Shown here piece after piece: positions 44,022 through 55,960 of a stretch of 64,000 bases of DNA; position 1 is the stretch's first letter; each line of letters starts with the position of its first letter. The stretch lies in contig OW240918.1 of NCBI GenBank assembly GCA_933207985.1, forward strand, positions 111,432,686-111,496,685, written 5' to 3'. The position numbers and the translations under genes were made by a program. Source of the stretch: Pelobates cultripes (lineage: Eukaryota; Chordata; Amphibia; Anura; Pelobatidae). The notes under the pieces were generated by a model. It did no database searches. It had not been told where the DNA came from and saw only the letters and a list, made by a program, of their open reading frames with translations.

Positions 44022-44660
44022 AAAATGGACCTCTGCCATGGATGCTGCAGTCCCACACCAAACATACGCCTCCAACCATGGCACACTAAGTTCAACCACT
44101 GCCTGCAGACACGCACCTCACAAAATGAATACTGCTGGATGAAGTCTTGCACCATGTCAGACTTTACCAGTCTAGCTAGCTTTCTCAATTCTCTCAGTGA
44201 CCTCTTCAATCTAGCTTCTGCCCTCTTAACTCTGAGACCGCTCTAATTAAAGTAACAAATTGATTTAATCGTGGCTAAATCCAAAGGACACTACTTTATA
44301 CAAATTTTTCTTGACCTCTCTGCTGTCTTTGACACTGTTGATCATGTCCTTCAAACGCTTAAATCCCTCGGTCTTTGTGACACTGTCCTTCAAGGTTCTC
44401 CTCCTTTTCTCCCAACGTTCATTCAGTGTCTCTTTTTCTAATGACACTGCCTCTCCTCAACCTGTTTCAGGTGGAATCCTCCAAGGCTCTGTTTTTTCTT
44501 TGGATACTGCCTCTATCTGCAAACGTATGAATTCCGCTACCGTCTTGTCGATTCCACCTTAAAAACACTGGCAGCACTAACACGGATGGAAAGTGCAGCT
44601 TGCTTCTCACTGTGACATTCATATGTCCTTTTATGCAAACATGGAGCTCCTTCTTGTTGG
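44022..44660 (+). pseudogene. L2-type LINE fragment with internal deletion
   Basis: The block 44030-44230 corresponds to 55950-56150 of the larger L2 copy (shared CGGCATACTAA-like, CTGCAGACACGCACC and AGTCTTGCACCATGTCAGAC phrases). At about 44245 it jumps to the equivalent of 56780, with AAATCCAAAGGACACTACTT and CTTGACCTCTCTGCTGTCTT, the RT motif A region ([10 protein letters not shown]). About 600 bp are missing between them. The RT motif B region (GGCTCTGTTTT) near 44480 is damaged. The two copies belong to the same or close families. Confidence 0.85.
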
Positions 44661-45100
44661 CATGTAAGTCAATAAAACACTCTTATGATTAAGGGAAATA
44701 CCTAGATAACTCTAGTTTTTCATACTTGCCATTCCACTGAATGGGCAGGACATTCCTGATTTTGCAACAGATAGGTCCAGCACATTAAGTTTTCCAGTGT
44801 TCAGCACAAAAGGCAACAATTTAGCTTGCAAATGCCTTGATTTAATATGCTTTCCCAAAAAATTAAATACTGCTAGAAATATTTCCAAATGATTTATCTA
44901 TCAAAGAATCCCACAGACTTTAATGGTGACTTCATTACATAATTCACTTGGAAACCTTTAGAGGACAGTGTCTTTTTTAAGACGTGAGTGAATCGATGAA
45001 AAAATCCAAATAAATAGGTGTAGTAATTGTGCAAAACAGAAAGGAGCATTTCATAAACATCCAAAATGGCTACAATTGGTAATTAGTAAAGAAAAAATAA
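44661..45100. other. No recognised feature
   Basis: AT-rich, no motif. Confidence 0.4.
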
Positions 45101-45392
45101 AGTAATCAAATGGACACTTAAGCACAATAGAGCCATGTAGTGGTTATGGTGTTAGGGCCCTCCTTCATGTAATTAGTCAAACCATTTTTATTGGTTTGGT
45201 CATATGAAGTATGCCATGCACCACTCTCCACTTTCTTCTCAACTGCTAGGAGAGTCAGAAGCTCCCGTTTAAGAGTGTCAGTTAATTCTTCTGAGCTAAC
45301 CACCAAACTTATCTCAGACACAGAACTTCAGACTCTACTGAATAATGTAACAACATTCTGTAGTGTTTATGGTACTTAGAGTCTTCCTTTAA
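45101..45392. mobile_element. T2-style MITE, about 290 bp
   Basis: The left end AAATGGACACTTAAGCACAA is degraded. The right end reads CACTACAG-like then TTAGAGTCTTCCTTTAA, with TTAA at 45389-45392. The two halves of TGTAGTG-GTTATGG and TAGTGTTTATGGTAC are inverted-repeat-like. Confidence 0.6.
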
Positions 45393-45949
45393 CCCCTTAG
45401 TGACCAAACTGTTTTAATTGTCTTACTGGTAAGGACCAGGGCTGTTTTTACATTTCTGCAGTGTTTGTGTTTAGCTGTAATTTTCCTATTACTCATTTAC
45501 TATAAAAAAAAATAATAATTATAAAATATGATGATTTTTTTTTTTTTTTTTAAACACACCTTTTTTAACTTTGACCCCCAAAATATTTTACACATCTACA
45601 ACCGCCAAAAAACACCCATGCTAAATGGTTTCTAAATTTTGTCCTGAGTTTAGAAATACCCAATGTTATTTTTTTGGAAAGTTATACGGCTATAAGTACA
45701 AGTAGGACATTGCTGTTTTAAAATATATATTGTTACAGTGTCAAATCTCTGAATCACACCTCACATGTACCTATTTTTTTTTTTTTTAAATAGACAACCC
45801 AGGGTATGCAATATGGGGTATGTCCAGTCTTTTTAAGTACCCACTTAGTCACAATCACTGGCCAAAGTTAGCATTTATATTTGTTTGTGTTAATAATGCA
45901 AAAAACAATTATAAATCATTATGGTATGCCACCATGGGGGTAATTCTCA

Positions 45950-46400
45950 TTCCTGGGCTACCTATACGCTCTCAAAGGCAACATAACCAATCTGGCAAAT
46001 TGCAATGTGAAAAAACTGAAAATCAAGCCTTATATTTGACCTTGTAACTTTCAAAAACACTATAAAATCTGTACATGGGTATACTGTTACACTCGGGAGA
46101 CTTCGCTGAAAACAAATATTAGTGTTTCAAAACCGTAAAACGTATCACAACAATATCATCAGTGAAAGGGCCTTTTGTGTGGGAAAAATGCAAAAAATTT
46201 CACTTTCACTGACGATATCATCGCTGTGATATGTTTTACTGTTTTGAAAAACTCATATTTGAGTTCAGCGAAGTCTCCAGAGTATAACAATACCCCCCCA
46301 TGCAAAGGTTTTATGGTGTTTTGTAAAGTTACAAGGTTAATTGGCTTGGCAATTAAATTATCTGTATGGTCTGCCTGGGTTGTCAGTTAGGTCCCTCAAA
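45950..46400. repeat. Long imperfect foldback in the TTAACCCC element
   Basis: GGAGACTTCGCTGAA (46098) and TTCAGCGAAGTCTCC (46264-46278), with CAGTGAAAG (46161) and CTTTCACTGA (46203), define inner arms of about 110 bp. Outer parts CCTTGTAACTTTC and GTAAAGTTACAAGG extend the arms further. The loop is about 30 bp around 46190. Confidence 0.85.
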
Positions 46401-46425
46401 TTATAATGAATAAAAGCAAATACTT

Positions 46426-46433
<8 letters not shown>

Positions 46434-46492
<59 letters not shown>
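46434..46492 (+). repeat. (TA)n(CA)n microsatellite
   Basis: A TA run followed by a CA run, next to the nested palindrome. Confidence 0.95.
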
Positions 46493-46598
46493 ACCAGTAG
46501 AGAGCACTCAGGAGTCTTTCAAGGTAAATTTCATCTGTTGCTTTATTGAGCAATTACAAATTCACACAACGTGAGTGTCCTGAGTGCTCTCTACTGGT
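46493..46598. mobile_element. Nested palindromic insert with 21-bp perfect arms
   Basis: ACCAGTAGAGAGCACTCAGG+A (46493-46513) is perfectly mirrored by T+CCTGAGTGCTCTCTACTGGT (46578-46598). The 64-bp centre contains TTTCATCTGTTGCTTTATTG. The flanks are CA/TA simple repeats. Confidence 0.8.
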
Positions 46599-46657
46599 AT
46601 TGTATACAATTTGGTTGGAGACAGCACCGGAGCATTAAAAGACCCTGAGCATTGAGT

Positions 46658-46866
<209 letters not shown>

Positions 46867-47382
46867 TTTATTTCCTAAATATGCATAATATATTCTAAAA
46901 TATTTTAAGCATTTTATAATATATTATGCATATATAATGCATATATATGATTGCATTATAACTGTATTTTGAGATACGTGTGTATATATCTCAAAGTACA
47001 TTTATAATGCAATCATATATAGACATTATGTATAATATAACATTATTTAACTATTTTATAATATATTATACATATATAATATATGTATATTATATTTATT
47101 TTATTTTAATTTATTTTTTTAACACATTTTAGCTGCCTGGGAGACTGCCTCACAGCTCAGACAGTCCATAGACTCCTATTGTGGCCATGTGATCATGGTG
47201 ATCACATGTCCCTGGAGTGCCAGAGAGGTCTGAGCTGCTGCAGGGGGACTGCTGGGGTCTAAGGCCCCCCAGACCGGGATCGCCGGTCCAGGTAAGTCCA
47301 GGGCTACTATTTGCCACGGACGTATCAGGTACATCAGAGGTTGTTAACCGTTTTTTGTCGGACGTGGTCGGGAAGGGGTTAA

Positions 47383-50300
47383 ATACAAAGCATAAAATAT
47401 GTGACAATGTGTGTGATTCAGTCAAAAATATCAGAAGTGTAACTTAATCCATACAAATATATTAAAAAAAAAAAAAAAAAGAGGTTACATATAATTATTC
47501 CTGATACTTCAAACTGTATAAACGACTTAACCTCCAATTTCATCTCTCAAATTTTGGGAGATATGTATATTTAATCTGTTCTGCATAGACGCTGCTTTTG
47601 TTTGAATTCTAATGTCTGACTTTTTGCAGAAAGATAAGAAATTGCTTGATTTCCCATAGACAGAGATAAGCTTAATATTTTATGTTCCAATAAATGAAAT
47701 ATTAAATAAATAAATAAATAACACTATCATGAAAACTACCATTGCTTGAAAAAAAATGACAAGGTGATGTATAAAGTGATGGCAATAAATGAGGAAAAAA
47801 GACAAAAGGAGTTTCCTTCTGAATAATTAACAAAGAGGAATTCACAAGATTGTGTTAGCGCTTATCCTGCTACTTTGATTCTCTCTGTGAAGGCATTACA
47901 ATATTTGGCTGAATGTCCAACATAGATTTTGTTTGCCTATTGCCTTGGGCCTTTTCATTTTCTACTCAATTATTGATTCATAGCATGAGATGTTTACAGA
48001 CTGAATATGGATTATAAAGAATACATTCTAAAACTAGATCCATGCTCAGAATCCGAAACTTGGTTAACTTTTTTTTTTTCCCTTAAATCAAAGGAAGCCA
48101 GATAAGTATTATTCACTTGAGAATATTTTAGTAACTTCCGCAACAAACAAGATATTTTTCTCTTTCAAATACCCTCTGCTGGGTGGTTTTTGTGTATTTG
48201 TGACTTTCCCCAAAATTGGCAATTTGTTCAGCTATTGGGTTGGAACAGTGAAAAGTATTAATACATTCAAGTAGTAAACAACCGTCTTAATAGTTCATCA
48301 TACAGAATCTTATAAAAAATACATTACTGACACTAAAACCAATTTTGTTAAAATCGTAAACTCTTTTGCATATAGTGTCGAACTATGTTTCATTATTTTT
48401 GGCTTTCTTTAGGTCATATTATCAATCCCAAGTCTAGAGTGCATACAAAAGAAAAACGTTTGTCTTTAATAGATTTTCCTTTTTTGTTTTTAAATAAAAT
48501 ACTGCCCTTCAAAATTTAAAGATCAAAAACAGCGGTACGCACACCTGACTTGCAACAAAGTGACATAGCAGCATCGGAAAAAGTGCATGTTTGGAATGAA
48601 ATTGAAGGATGAAAAATCGCACCACTTCACAATGCCATGAAACTTGGGGATGAAGCAATATTAGTAAAGTAATTATTAACTTAGTAATTTTAAGAAGTAA
48701 TTCTAATACATACATTTGCTTACAGTTTCACCAGCAAAATGTATTTATTAAAGCTGTGCCTACATGAGAACTCAACAAATTCATGGCAGCAAGTCACCAG
48801 AAATGGGTCCTGGTACATACAATTTTATCATCTCTGGAGGATTTGATTAACACGGTGGGTTATGGAGCAGTGGCAAATATAAAAATGGCCTGCCTTTTTC
48901 TTGATCTTTCTCAGATGGCACAACACTAATTTGTTTAGACTCAAGACATTGTATGCCACTTCTTACATCAGCCACTCAACTTCCAGACTGACAACCAAAC
49001 CTCTGTTTACATGTCGATTTCCAGCCCCCTACATTCCTCCCACTAGATAGTCACTCACCAGATTTGCCCACCTATGTCTGCCAGTTTGACGAGGATTAAG
49101 CCATCAGCAAACTTGGTCAAGGACTAAAGGGCTGAGTTTGTTCGGGGCTTGGCTTCAGATTCTTATTACAGAAGCTAGTTTTGTGATTCCATGGCGGAGC
49201 TTTAGATTTAGAACTGTATGCTCTTCTCCTTTTGCCCCAGTCATCATCAAAGTTACTCTGTGTTCAAGAGATATAGTTGGGGATATGTCATTTCGTAACC
49301 AACGCAGGAGATGGGGAGAGAAGGGACCAACAGAGAAGTCTAAGAATTATCAGAAGATTGGGAATATAGCATACATACAAATACCAACCTGCAGGGCTTA
49401 CAATTTTAAGTTCTAAACCACTAGCCAAGCTTTAAAAGCTTCTCACCACTGCAAACCTGATGGGACCGTGGCATGATCAAAAGGGCTACATTTTCACTTA
49501 CCAATGGCTAGTGCAATTTATGAGCCCTGACAACCCACATTTACCCCCTACAGGTAAACTGTATGCCAACAAAAATACAAAATTAAATTTGAACTGCCAT
49601 ACTACATAAACATCTTAGGAGTGACTCGCATATACATGTTTGGCAAAATATGAAAAAAAAAAAAAGTTACATTTGTTTTGTTGTTATTATTTACTGATCA
49701 AAACAACTGACAAATATGTATCTTTGTGAAACCATTGTTTCATTTAAATTTTATGGACATATACAGTATATAGAAGTACAGGTGTGTACGCACAGTAAAT
49801 TCTGCTTGGATTCTTCAGGACCAATTTCAGTAACATTTGCCAATTTTTAAGGGTCAAATTAAGTCACTGTGAGCTAACTCCCATACATCTCTGTGTAAAG
49901 GTTTGAACAAATTTATAAAGTGGAGCCATCGCCATGTAATTAAATATGACAGCAGAACTTTAACTAAAGAGAGAGAATAGGACAATGTGCCAAAGTCTCA
50001 GTATACACTTCAGCAAGCACAAAACATATCTCACATACTGAAATGGCAGGCGGAAGACTTGCTCAGAAATGTCAACATCACTTAATCTTTCAGTATATCA
50101 TTTTAGGGGGAAAAAAAAGCAATGCATTTATGTAATTTTCTAACCATTTTCCGACAGGAGATGGTCTCTAATATGCCAAATTGGGATTATAAATGGTACT
50201 CAATTACATAATGTCCTGTTTATTGAATTCACGTACATAATGTTCTATACCATATTAGAAGCTATTCTGCATGTGTACGGTTCACAAGGTCACACACTTA

Positions 50301-50520
50301 ATTCTAGTTTTCTTCAAACCTATTTCATCTGATTATGCTCATACATGATACAAAACTCTCCTACTTCTGTAATAAGTGTATTCATTCTTATAATAACAGG
50401 AATGATGTGTACAGCCAAATAATACACGAGTCATCACTATGCAACAATAAAATCCTAGAAGAAATGTATTTATGAAAGAAATGTAAGCATAAATATATAT
50501 ATATTTCATATATGATCTAC
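47383..50520. other. Mostly unique AT-rich DNA, no recognised gene
   Basis: About 3.1 kb without recognisable mobile ends. A stretch at 48880-49420 is slightly GC-richer, with a frame at 49138-49416 that has no motif or splice support. An A-run lies at 47462-47480 and a (AAAT)n run near 47705. Confidence 0.45.
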
Positions 50521-50527
50521 TAAATAG

Positions 50528-50639
50528 CTAATTAAAGGTCTGCTTTTTCTGCCTCCGTCTACGTGTGGCGTGTAAAGTACATCCTGCAGAACCTGTGGAC
50601 CTGGATATATACCGCCTCTTTGCTTCTGCTAGCCTGTTT
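50528..50639 (-). CDS. Candidate terminal coding exon with basic C-terminus
   Basis: On the minus strand a tract TATCTTTTTTTGGTATTGCA then ATAACAG ends at 50640, a plausible 3' splice site. The following frame (phase 1) reads NRLAEAKRRYISRSTG, later ATRRRRQKKQTFN, and stops at TAG (50528-50530). The basic tail is reminiscent of the heparin-binding tails of secreted factors, but I cannot name a family. A second frame after the same splice site also stays open for 26 codons, so the coding call is weak. Confidence 0.3.
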
Positions 50640-50720
50640 CTGTTATTGCAATACCAAAAAAAGATATAATTAGCAAAATATCATACCATATCCCCAAGGC
50701 CATGTTTAGGAAAGTGTTCG

Positions 50721-51123
50721 TAAAACGGCACGGTCACGCGGAACTTAGCATTCTCCTACTGTTTCCTCTTCCCTTCCTCTCTCTATTTCTGAACTAGCAG
50801 GGACGTCTTTGTCTTATGTATTTTTCCTATGCTTGACTTTCTTTGACCAAAGGAGACGCTTAAAGACACTCCATTTCCTGTGCCAAGGAGAAGGGTAAGT
50901 ATTGTGGGAAAACTTTCTTTGACACAGGAAATGGAACGGACATAAGCGCCTCCTGTGTCAGAGAATGTCAGGTGTAGGAACACATAAGACAAAGTAGTCC
51001 CGCTTTTGTCTTATGTTTTAAAGAGAACTATATCAGAAATAAAGAAAAGAACAGATTCTGAGGGTGGAAGAGAAGTTAAAACAATGGGAGAAAGGCAAGT
51101 TGGGTGTGACAGTGCCGCTTTAA
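50721..51123. mobile_element. Foldback MITE, about 400 bp
   Basis: The ends are AAAACGGCACGGTCACGC (left) and, mirrored, TTAAAGCGGCACTGTCACAC. Inner arms also mirror each other: TTTGTCTTATGTATTTTTCC (50809) against ACACATAAGACAAA (50981-50994), and CATTTCCTGTGCCAA (50872) against TTGACACAGGAAATG (50919). Almost the whole element is one imperfect hairpin. Confidence 0.8.
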
Positions 51124-52295
51124 GAAACATGTGTAATTCTTGTACAGTTTTAAAAGTAAAAAAAAAAAAACATACATAAACAAAGCTTGCTCAATCTTAA
51201 GTAAATTTGACTCCTTAGCTTCTGCTTTAAAAAGACACTAAAACAGATACCCATTGAGCAAGTAGGCTTGACTACAGAGACTGACTAGTCTGTTGAGTTT
51301 ATATACCAGATTAATTAGTGACATGACATTTACGTTGCTCCATCTTTTAAAAGGTACTCTACAGAAACAAGAATTCCTCACTCCAGCAAACTACCCTTTT
51401 GATCTTAAGGGTAAGTTAAAGGACTACAACCACATCAATGATTTGCACATTCAGAGATATTTTGTTTTGCAAGAGTATGCTACGTGAGGTTGAATGCTAG
51501 CATGCTAGCCATGGATGTCGTACAGGAGAACCAAGCTCCCCGTGCCACCCCAAGTACTTCCTACGAAGCTATGATTTTTAACACCTTCATTTATTCTAGA
51601 CTTTGATTTGAAATTAAAAAATAAATAAAATGCAAAACTCAGAATCAGTCCAAGGATTTTCCTTTTACCAAATCAGAAGATAAATTTGAAGATTAAAGTT
51701 AAATTTTAGTATAATGATAAATGATCAGATTCATGTTCAAAGTAAACTGAATTCTGCAAATGTTCATGAATATATAAACCCATCTTTTGTATTTTCAGAA
51801 GACTATGAATTGTAATATTTTGACATTTACAATGAAATTGAAGTACATAACAGACACAATGGGGGAGAGTTATTGGGGCAAAATAGAAGACTAATTGAGT
51901 GCAAAGTGTTAAATGTTGAGATACACTTTGTAGGTTTCCATGGTGATAACCCCTTATTTAGCACTTTACCCAAGAATAGCCATGATGACATTTATTTAAT
52001 GAAATTGGTTATATTGGAGAATATGTCCTGTGTCTCTATACTGAGATAAAAAGTGATTTTTTTATAACATGAAAGAAGGCTTCATGTTTTGATCAACTAC
52101 GTACAATTCTTTGCCAATTCAACGGTCCACAACACCAAAATTACTGATCAAAACGTATTGGGTTTATTCAATTGGCAGTGAATTACGTTAAACAGAAAAT
52201 CCAAACTTGGGCCAAAATAGCAATGTTGAAAAGAGCTGAACTAGATACTGTTCCCAATCCAGCTATTTTGCTCTGAACTTTTCAGTGTTTTCAAC
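51124..52295. other. No recognised feature
   Basis: AT-rich sequence; an A-run near 51160. Confidence 0.4.
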
Positions 52296-52464
52296 CAGGC
52301 CCAGACTGGCCATCGGGCATACCAGGCAAATGCCCAGTGGGCCGCGATGGCCATGGGCAGAGGCCGGCAGGGGAGATCACATGATGATCACCCTGCTGTG
52401 TGCCTTCATGGGCGGCTGTGATTGAAAAATGCCCGGGCCAAATTTTTTTCCCATTCCAGCCCTG
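52296..52464. mobile_element. hAT-like MITE, 169 bp, perfect 8-bp target duplication
   Basis: It starts CAGGCCCAGACTGGCCATC and ends CCATTCCAGCCCTG, whose reverse complement is CAGGGCTGGAATGG. The flanks carry TTTTCAAC at 52288-52295 and again at 52465-52472, an exact 8-bp duplication. GC-rich interior, no coding capacity. Confidence 0.92.
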
Positions 52465-52736
52465 TTTTCAACCATGCACTATTATTGAATACATAGACCA
52501 TACGTTGTACACATTTCAAAGTTATACCAAAGCTGTGTAATTCCTTAATGCATGTTTACTCTGATGAAAACATTGTAATTATTTTTAAATTGTGGTTTGA
52601 GGAATTCAGAAGTGTATCATTCATATATTAATTATATTATATCTGAACATATACCAGTTAAAACATTGTATTCATTTGCAATGATGAGTACAAGAGATAT
52701 ACAAAATAAAAATATATTTTTAACATTACATATAAA

Positions 52737-53193
52737 TTAAAGGGACACTATAGTTAGCTTGACATCTACAGCATGTCCCTGCAGGCATTTTAATGTAAAC
52801 ACTCTTCAAAGAAAAAGCAGTGTATACATTACTGCCTCTTGCAGTAGTTAGTCAGACAGACATTATAGATGCTTCCAGGGTCAGTACTGACGTTCAGCAT
52901 CTCCACATTCTGCATGGAGGTGCTGAACATTCCTTAGAGATATGCACGGATTCAATGAATCTCTATGAGGAGATGCTGATTGGCTAGTGTGGTGTTTTGC
53001 CGCACATGCGCAATAGCTTCCCAATGCTTTCTTACGGAAAAACATTGGCTGAGATTGTCCATTTTGATGATCTCAGCAAAGGAGGCAGATTGGGGGGTGG
53101 TGCTGTTATAATGTAAACTCCCCTTACCATAGGTTACAGGGGGCTATATAGTGATTTTATGTTTGTATTCCTGTTATTATAGTGTTCCTTTAA
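52737..53193. mobile_element. T2-style MITE, 457 bp, TTAA on both ends
   Basis: Left TTAAAGGGACACTATAGTTA; right (reverse complement) AAAGGAACACTATAATAA. TTAA lies at 52737-52740 and 53190-53193. Interior modules (TGTAAACACTCTTC, CTCTATGAGGAGATGCTGAT, GATCTCAGC) match the copies at 29791 and 39243. Confidence 0.92.
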
Positions 53194-54014
53194 CTAAAGT
53201 ATGTTATACATGCAAAAAAACAAATTATATCCCAAAACAAAAATCCCAAATGATTATTTTTTATTTTATGCTTTTATTTTCTTCCTTCAAAGCTACTGTG
53301 TCCAACAGACTGTGCAATGTCAAAAAGGTGACTGTCAGGTGAGATAACTTTCAGAATTATATTGAGGATGTCAAACAATGTGTTTACCATGATATAGCGT
53401 TACAATCACTGTACTGAAAAATATCCTCCAGAGTGTGCTACAAAAAACCCATAATCTTCTATTATTTATATTCTTCTGTCTCCGAATTTCAGAAAGAGAA
53501 ATTATTTTATTTTGAAAAAGTTATCGTATCATCATTTAGAATCTTAAGGTACAACAAGATGAACAAACATTTGTCATCTGACTCAGAAAAGTCACACACA
53601 GAGCAGTGAGAAAACTATGACCTGACCAAAGTGGAGAGAAAACAAAGTAAACAGGACTTTCTCTTAAATTTTCATCTTGTCAATACACTAATGGCCAATT
53701 AACAACAAATTATATGCCTGTGGTTAGACTGCAGTTCCTAGAGTTTCCTGTCAGTAATCAGTTGGCAGATAAAATATAGTTTATGAACCGAAGGCTGAGG
53801 TTGGATAAGTGTTACAATCATCAGAAAGGTTCCGTAAACACACATAACATAACTTTCTCCTGTGTACATATTTGTTTTTCTGCACATTTTAACATCAGTG
53901 ATATCTTTTTATTTTTGTGACATTCAAAAATTTACAAAAACTTGGTTACTCACAAATCACAGTAAAAATACAGTAAATTCTTGTTAATATTAATTATCTG
54001 AGAGCAAAAAAAAA
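53194..54014. other. No recognised feature
   Basis: AT-rich DNA between a MITE and the candidate coding exons. Confidence 0.4.
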
Positions 54015-54153
54015 AAAAAAAGGTTCAAGAAAATACTGAGACCGGTCAACAGCTCCAATAATCTGCCCTTCGGTGGGTCCCTGCTTAGATTTTAAAGCAT
54101 CTTGTGCCATTACAAAAAGATTCAGGGCCATTTGCGTATCAGACTGATCCCAC
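54015..54153 (-). CDS. Candidate coding exon b (protein-like, unidentified)
   Basis: On the minus strand CTGTTCCACTCTTTTAG ends at 54154 and is a good 3' splice site. The exon continues the frame of exon a: the last two bases of exon a plus the first base here make an ATG codon. It then reads WDQSDTQMALNLFVMAQD, followed by ALKSKQGPTEGQIIGAVDRS. The composition is that of a soluble, helical protein. The frame then meets a T-run at about 54006-54021 and stops, with no clear donor site before it. Either the exon ends in a damaged or unusual way, or this is a pseudogene or terminal exon. I cannot name the gene. Confidence 0.45.
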
Positions 54154-54235
54154 CTAAAAGAGTGGAACAGATCCAAAATGCAGGCCGGCTCTCTCTCTCT
54201 TTTAAAACGATTAATAAGTAATAATAAGTACTTAC

Positions 54236-54294
54236 ATTGATTTGATTTCAATAATATCTGGAAATTTCAACAGCTGTGGATGTGGGAATATTAG
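54236..54294 (-). CDS. Candidate coding exon a (59 bp, unidentified)
   Basis: On the minus strand TTTTTTTTCTTTTATAG precedes the segment and GTAAGTAC follows it, both close to the vertebrate consensus. One frame is fully open and reads LIFPHPQLLKFPDIIEIKS plus two bases. The 82-bp intron to exon b (54154-54235) has an ATTAAT branch-point-like site near 54203. The phase matches exon b. I cannot identify the family, but the joint signals are better than any others in the window. Confidence 0.45.
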
Positions 54295-54338
54295 CTATAA
54301 AAGAAAAAAAACTAACTTGCTGAGTGTGTGTATATTAT

Positions 54339-54520
54339 TAAAGGGACACTATAGGCACACAGACCATTTCATCTAAATGTCTTCAATATCCCCATAGGAA
54401 AGCAGTGATTCAAGTGTAAAAATAGTTTTATCCTTTATTTTCTGCCTGAGGTGGTGGGAAAGGAACACTATGGTGTTAGGATTACAGTTTTGTATTCCTT
54501 GCACTACAGTGTTACTTTAA
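54339..54520. mobile_element. T2-style MITE, 182 bp
   Basis: Left TTAAAGGGACACTATAGGCA; right (reverse complement) TTAAAGTAACACTGTAGTGC. TTAA lies at both ends. The interior is much shorter than in the 450-560-bp relatives, so an internal deletion is likely. It begins 45 bp upstream of exon a in minus-strand sense. Confidence 0.88.
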
Positions 54521-54545
54521 CAATATATGCCACATTCAATTACCT

Positions 54546-54548
<3 letters not shown>

Positions 54549-54609
<61 letters not shown>

Positions 54610-54610
54610 A
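54549..54610 (+). repeat. (TA)n microsatellite and T-run
   Basis: About 22 TA units followed by 16 T. Confidence 0.97.
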
Positions 54611-55082
54611 ATGAAGTTCCCTATTTATGACTTTTACCTATCTGATCTCTGCCATTCCCTCATATCCCTAAATTTAAATTCCATTTCATCTGCTTTTTCC
54701 ATGATTTTTATCAATGCTTCCCCACCCACAATCTGACTTAACTAACCCTAGATTCCCTCTTATAGCCTGGTTCCCATACACCATTGAAACAGCTACACCC
54801 AGAACTCACAGCACCTAACCCTGCAGGATTTGCCCTAAGCAGAGATAGCAACTCTGGATAATCATTTCCCACCCTCCCCATGGTACTCATTACATTTATA
54901 GATAGCTCAAATTATCTGGATTTCCTGACAAACCAATGATGTCCACACCAAGCCCTCCACACCTAAAATAGCTTAATTCACACAATGAATACCTTTTTAA
55001 CCCTTAACCCTCACAACCTCACCTACAATCTTGACAGCTCAATTCTCCATATCTTAAAAATGCAGCACCTAGTCTCCTAATA

Positions 55083-55960
55083 ATGTTCTACCTTCTATTT
55101 GTATTAAAATCTCTCTATCCTTTTACTCACCTGTTCCTGCTGACACCACCTTCATTGCTCCCTATCTACTTCCCTCATCTCTATATTCATCACATGCACT
55201 TTACTCATTTACTCAGCCTTTCTCCACAAACCTCTCCTAAATTCCCTAAATACAAGCTCTCATCCCAAACAAACTCTGCCTCACTATACTTTGGTGGTCT
55301 TCACTTTACCCACAACCCAAGACAAGCTGAGGGTAAAGGTGGCGGTGTAGGATTTCTGCTTTCACCCCACTGCTCCTTTAAAACTCTGCCTACCCCTCCT
55401 TCCCTCTCTTTCCCATCATTTGAAATTCAATCAATTCGCCTTTTCAAACCCTTCTCTGCCAACATTGCCATTATTTATCATCCCCCCTGGTTCCTCTCCT
55501 CTTCATGGACTACTTTGCTGCCAGGCTACCCTACTTCCTCTCTTCTAATATTCCATCCCTAATTCTCGGGGACTTCAACATTCCCATTAATCCACCTTTG
55601 ACCTCAGCAGCCTCTAAACTACTTTCAATTACTTCCTCCATCCGGCTATCACAGTGGACTAATTCTCCCACCCATGTAGCTGGCAATACCCTCAACCTAG
55701 TTTTCTCTTATGTGTGTAGAGTATCTAATATCTGCAACATTCCATTTCCTCTCTCTGATAACCACCTCTTATTGTTTGCTCTCGAGTACCCAGTCACCGA
55801 CAACCTCAGCCTAACTCCCCTCAACTCAGGAGGAACCTTAATTCTTTTGACCTCCAGCAGCTGTCAACTGAAATTGATTCACAACTGCTATCCATCCCTT
55901 CCATCTCCTGTCCCTCAGTGGCCATCTCCACATGTAACACTACCCTCACCTCGGCCTTAA
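55083..55960 (+). pseudogene. L2 ORF2, endonuclease domain, frameshifted
   Basis: Frame 3 gives the GGLHFTHNPRQAEGKGGGVG block and IIYHPPWF. Frame 2 (55505-55960) gives LILGDFNIPINPP (Asp/Asn motif, about 55562), NTLNLVFSYV and PLSDNHLLL, where a conserved His follows an Asn instead of an Asp. The nuclease would nick target DNA. The frame change near 55505 and the altered SDH motif show decay. Confidence 0.82.
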
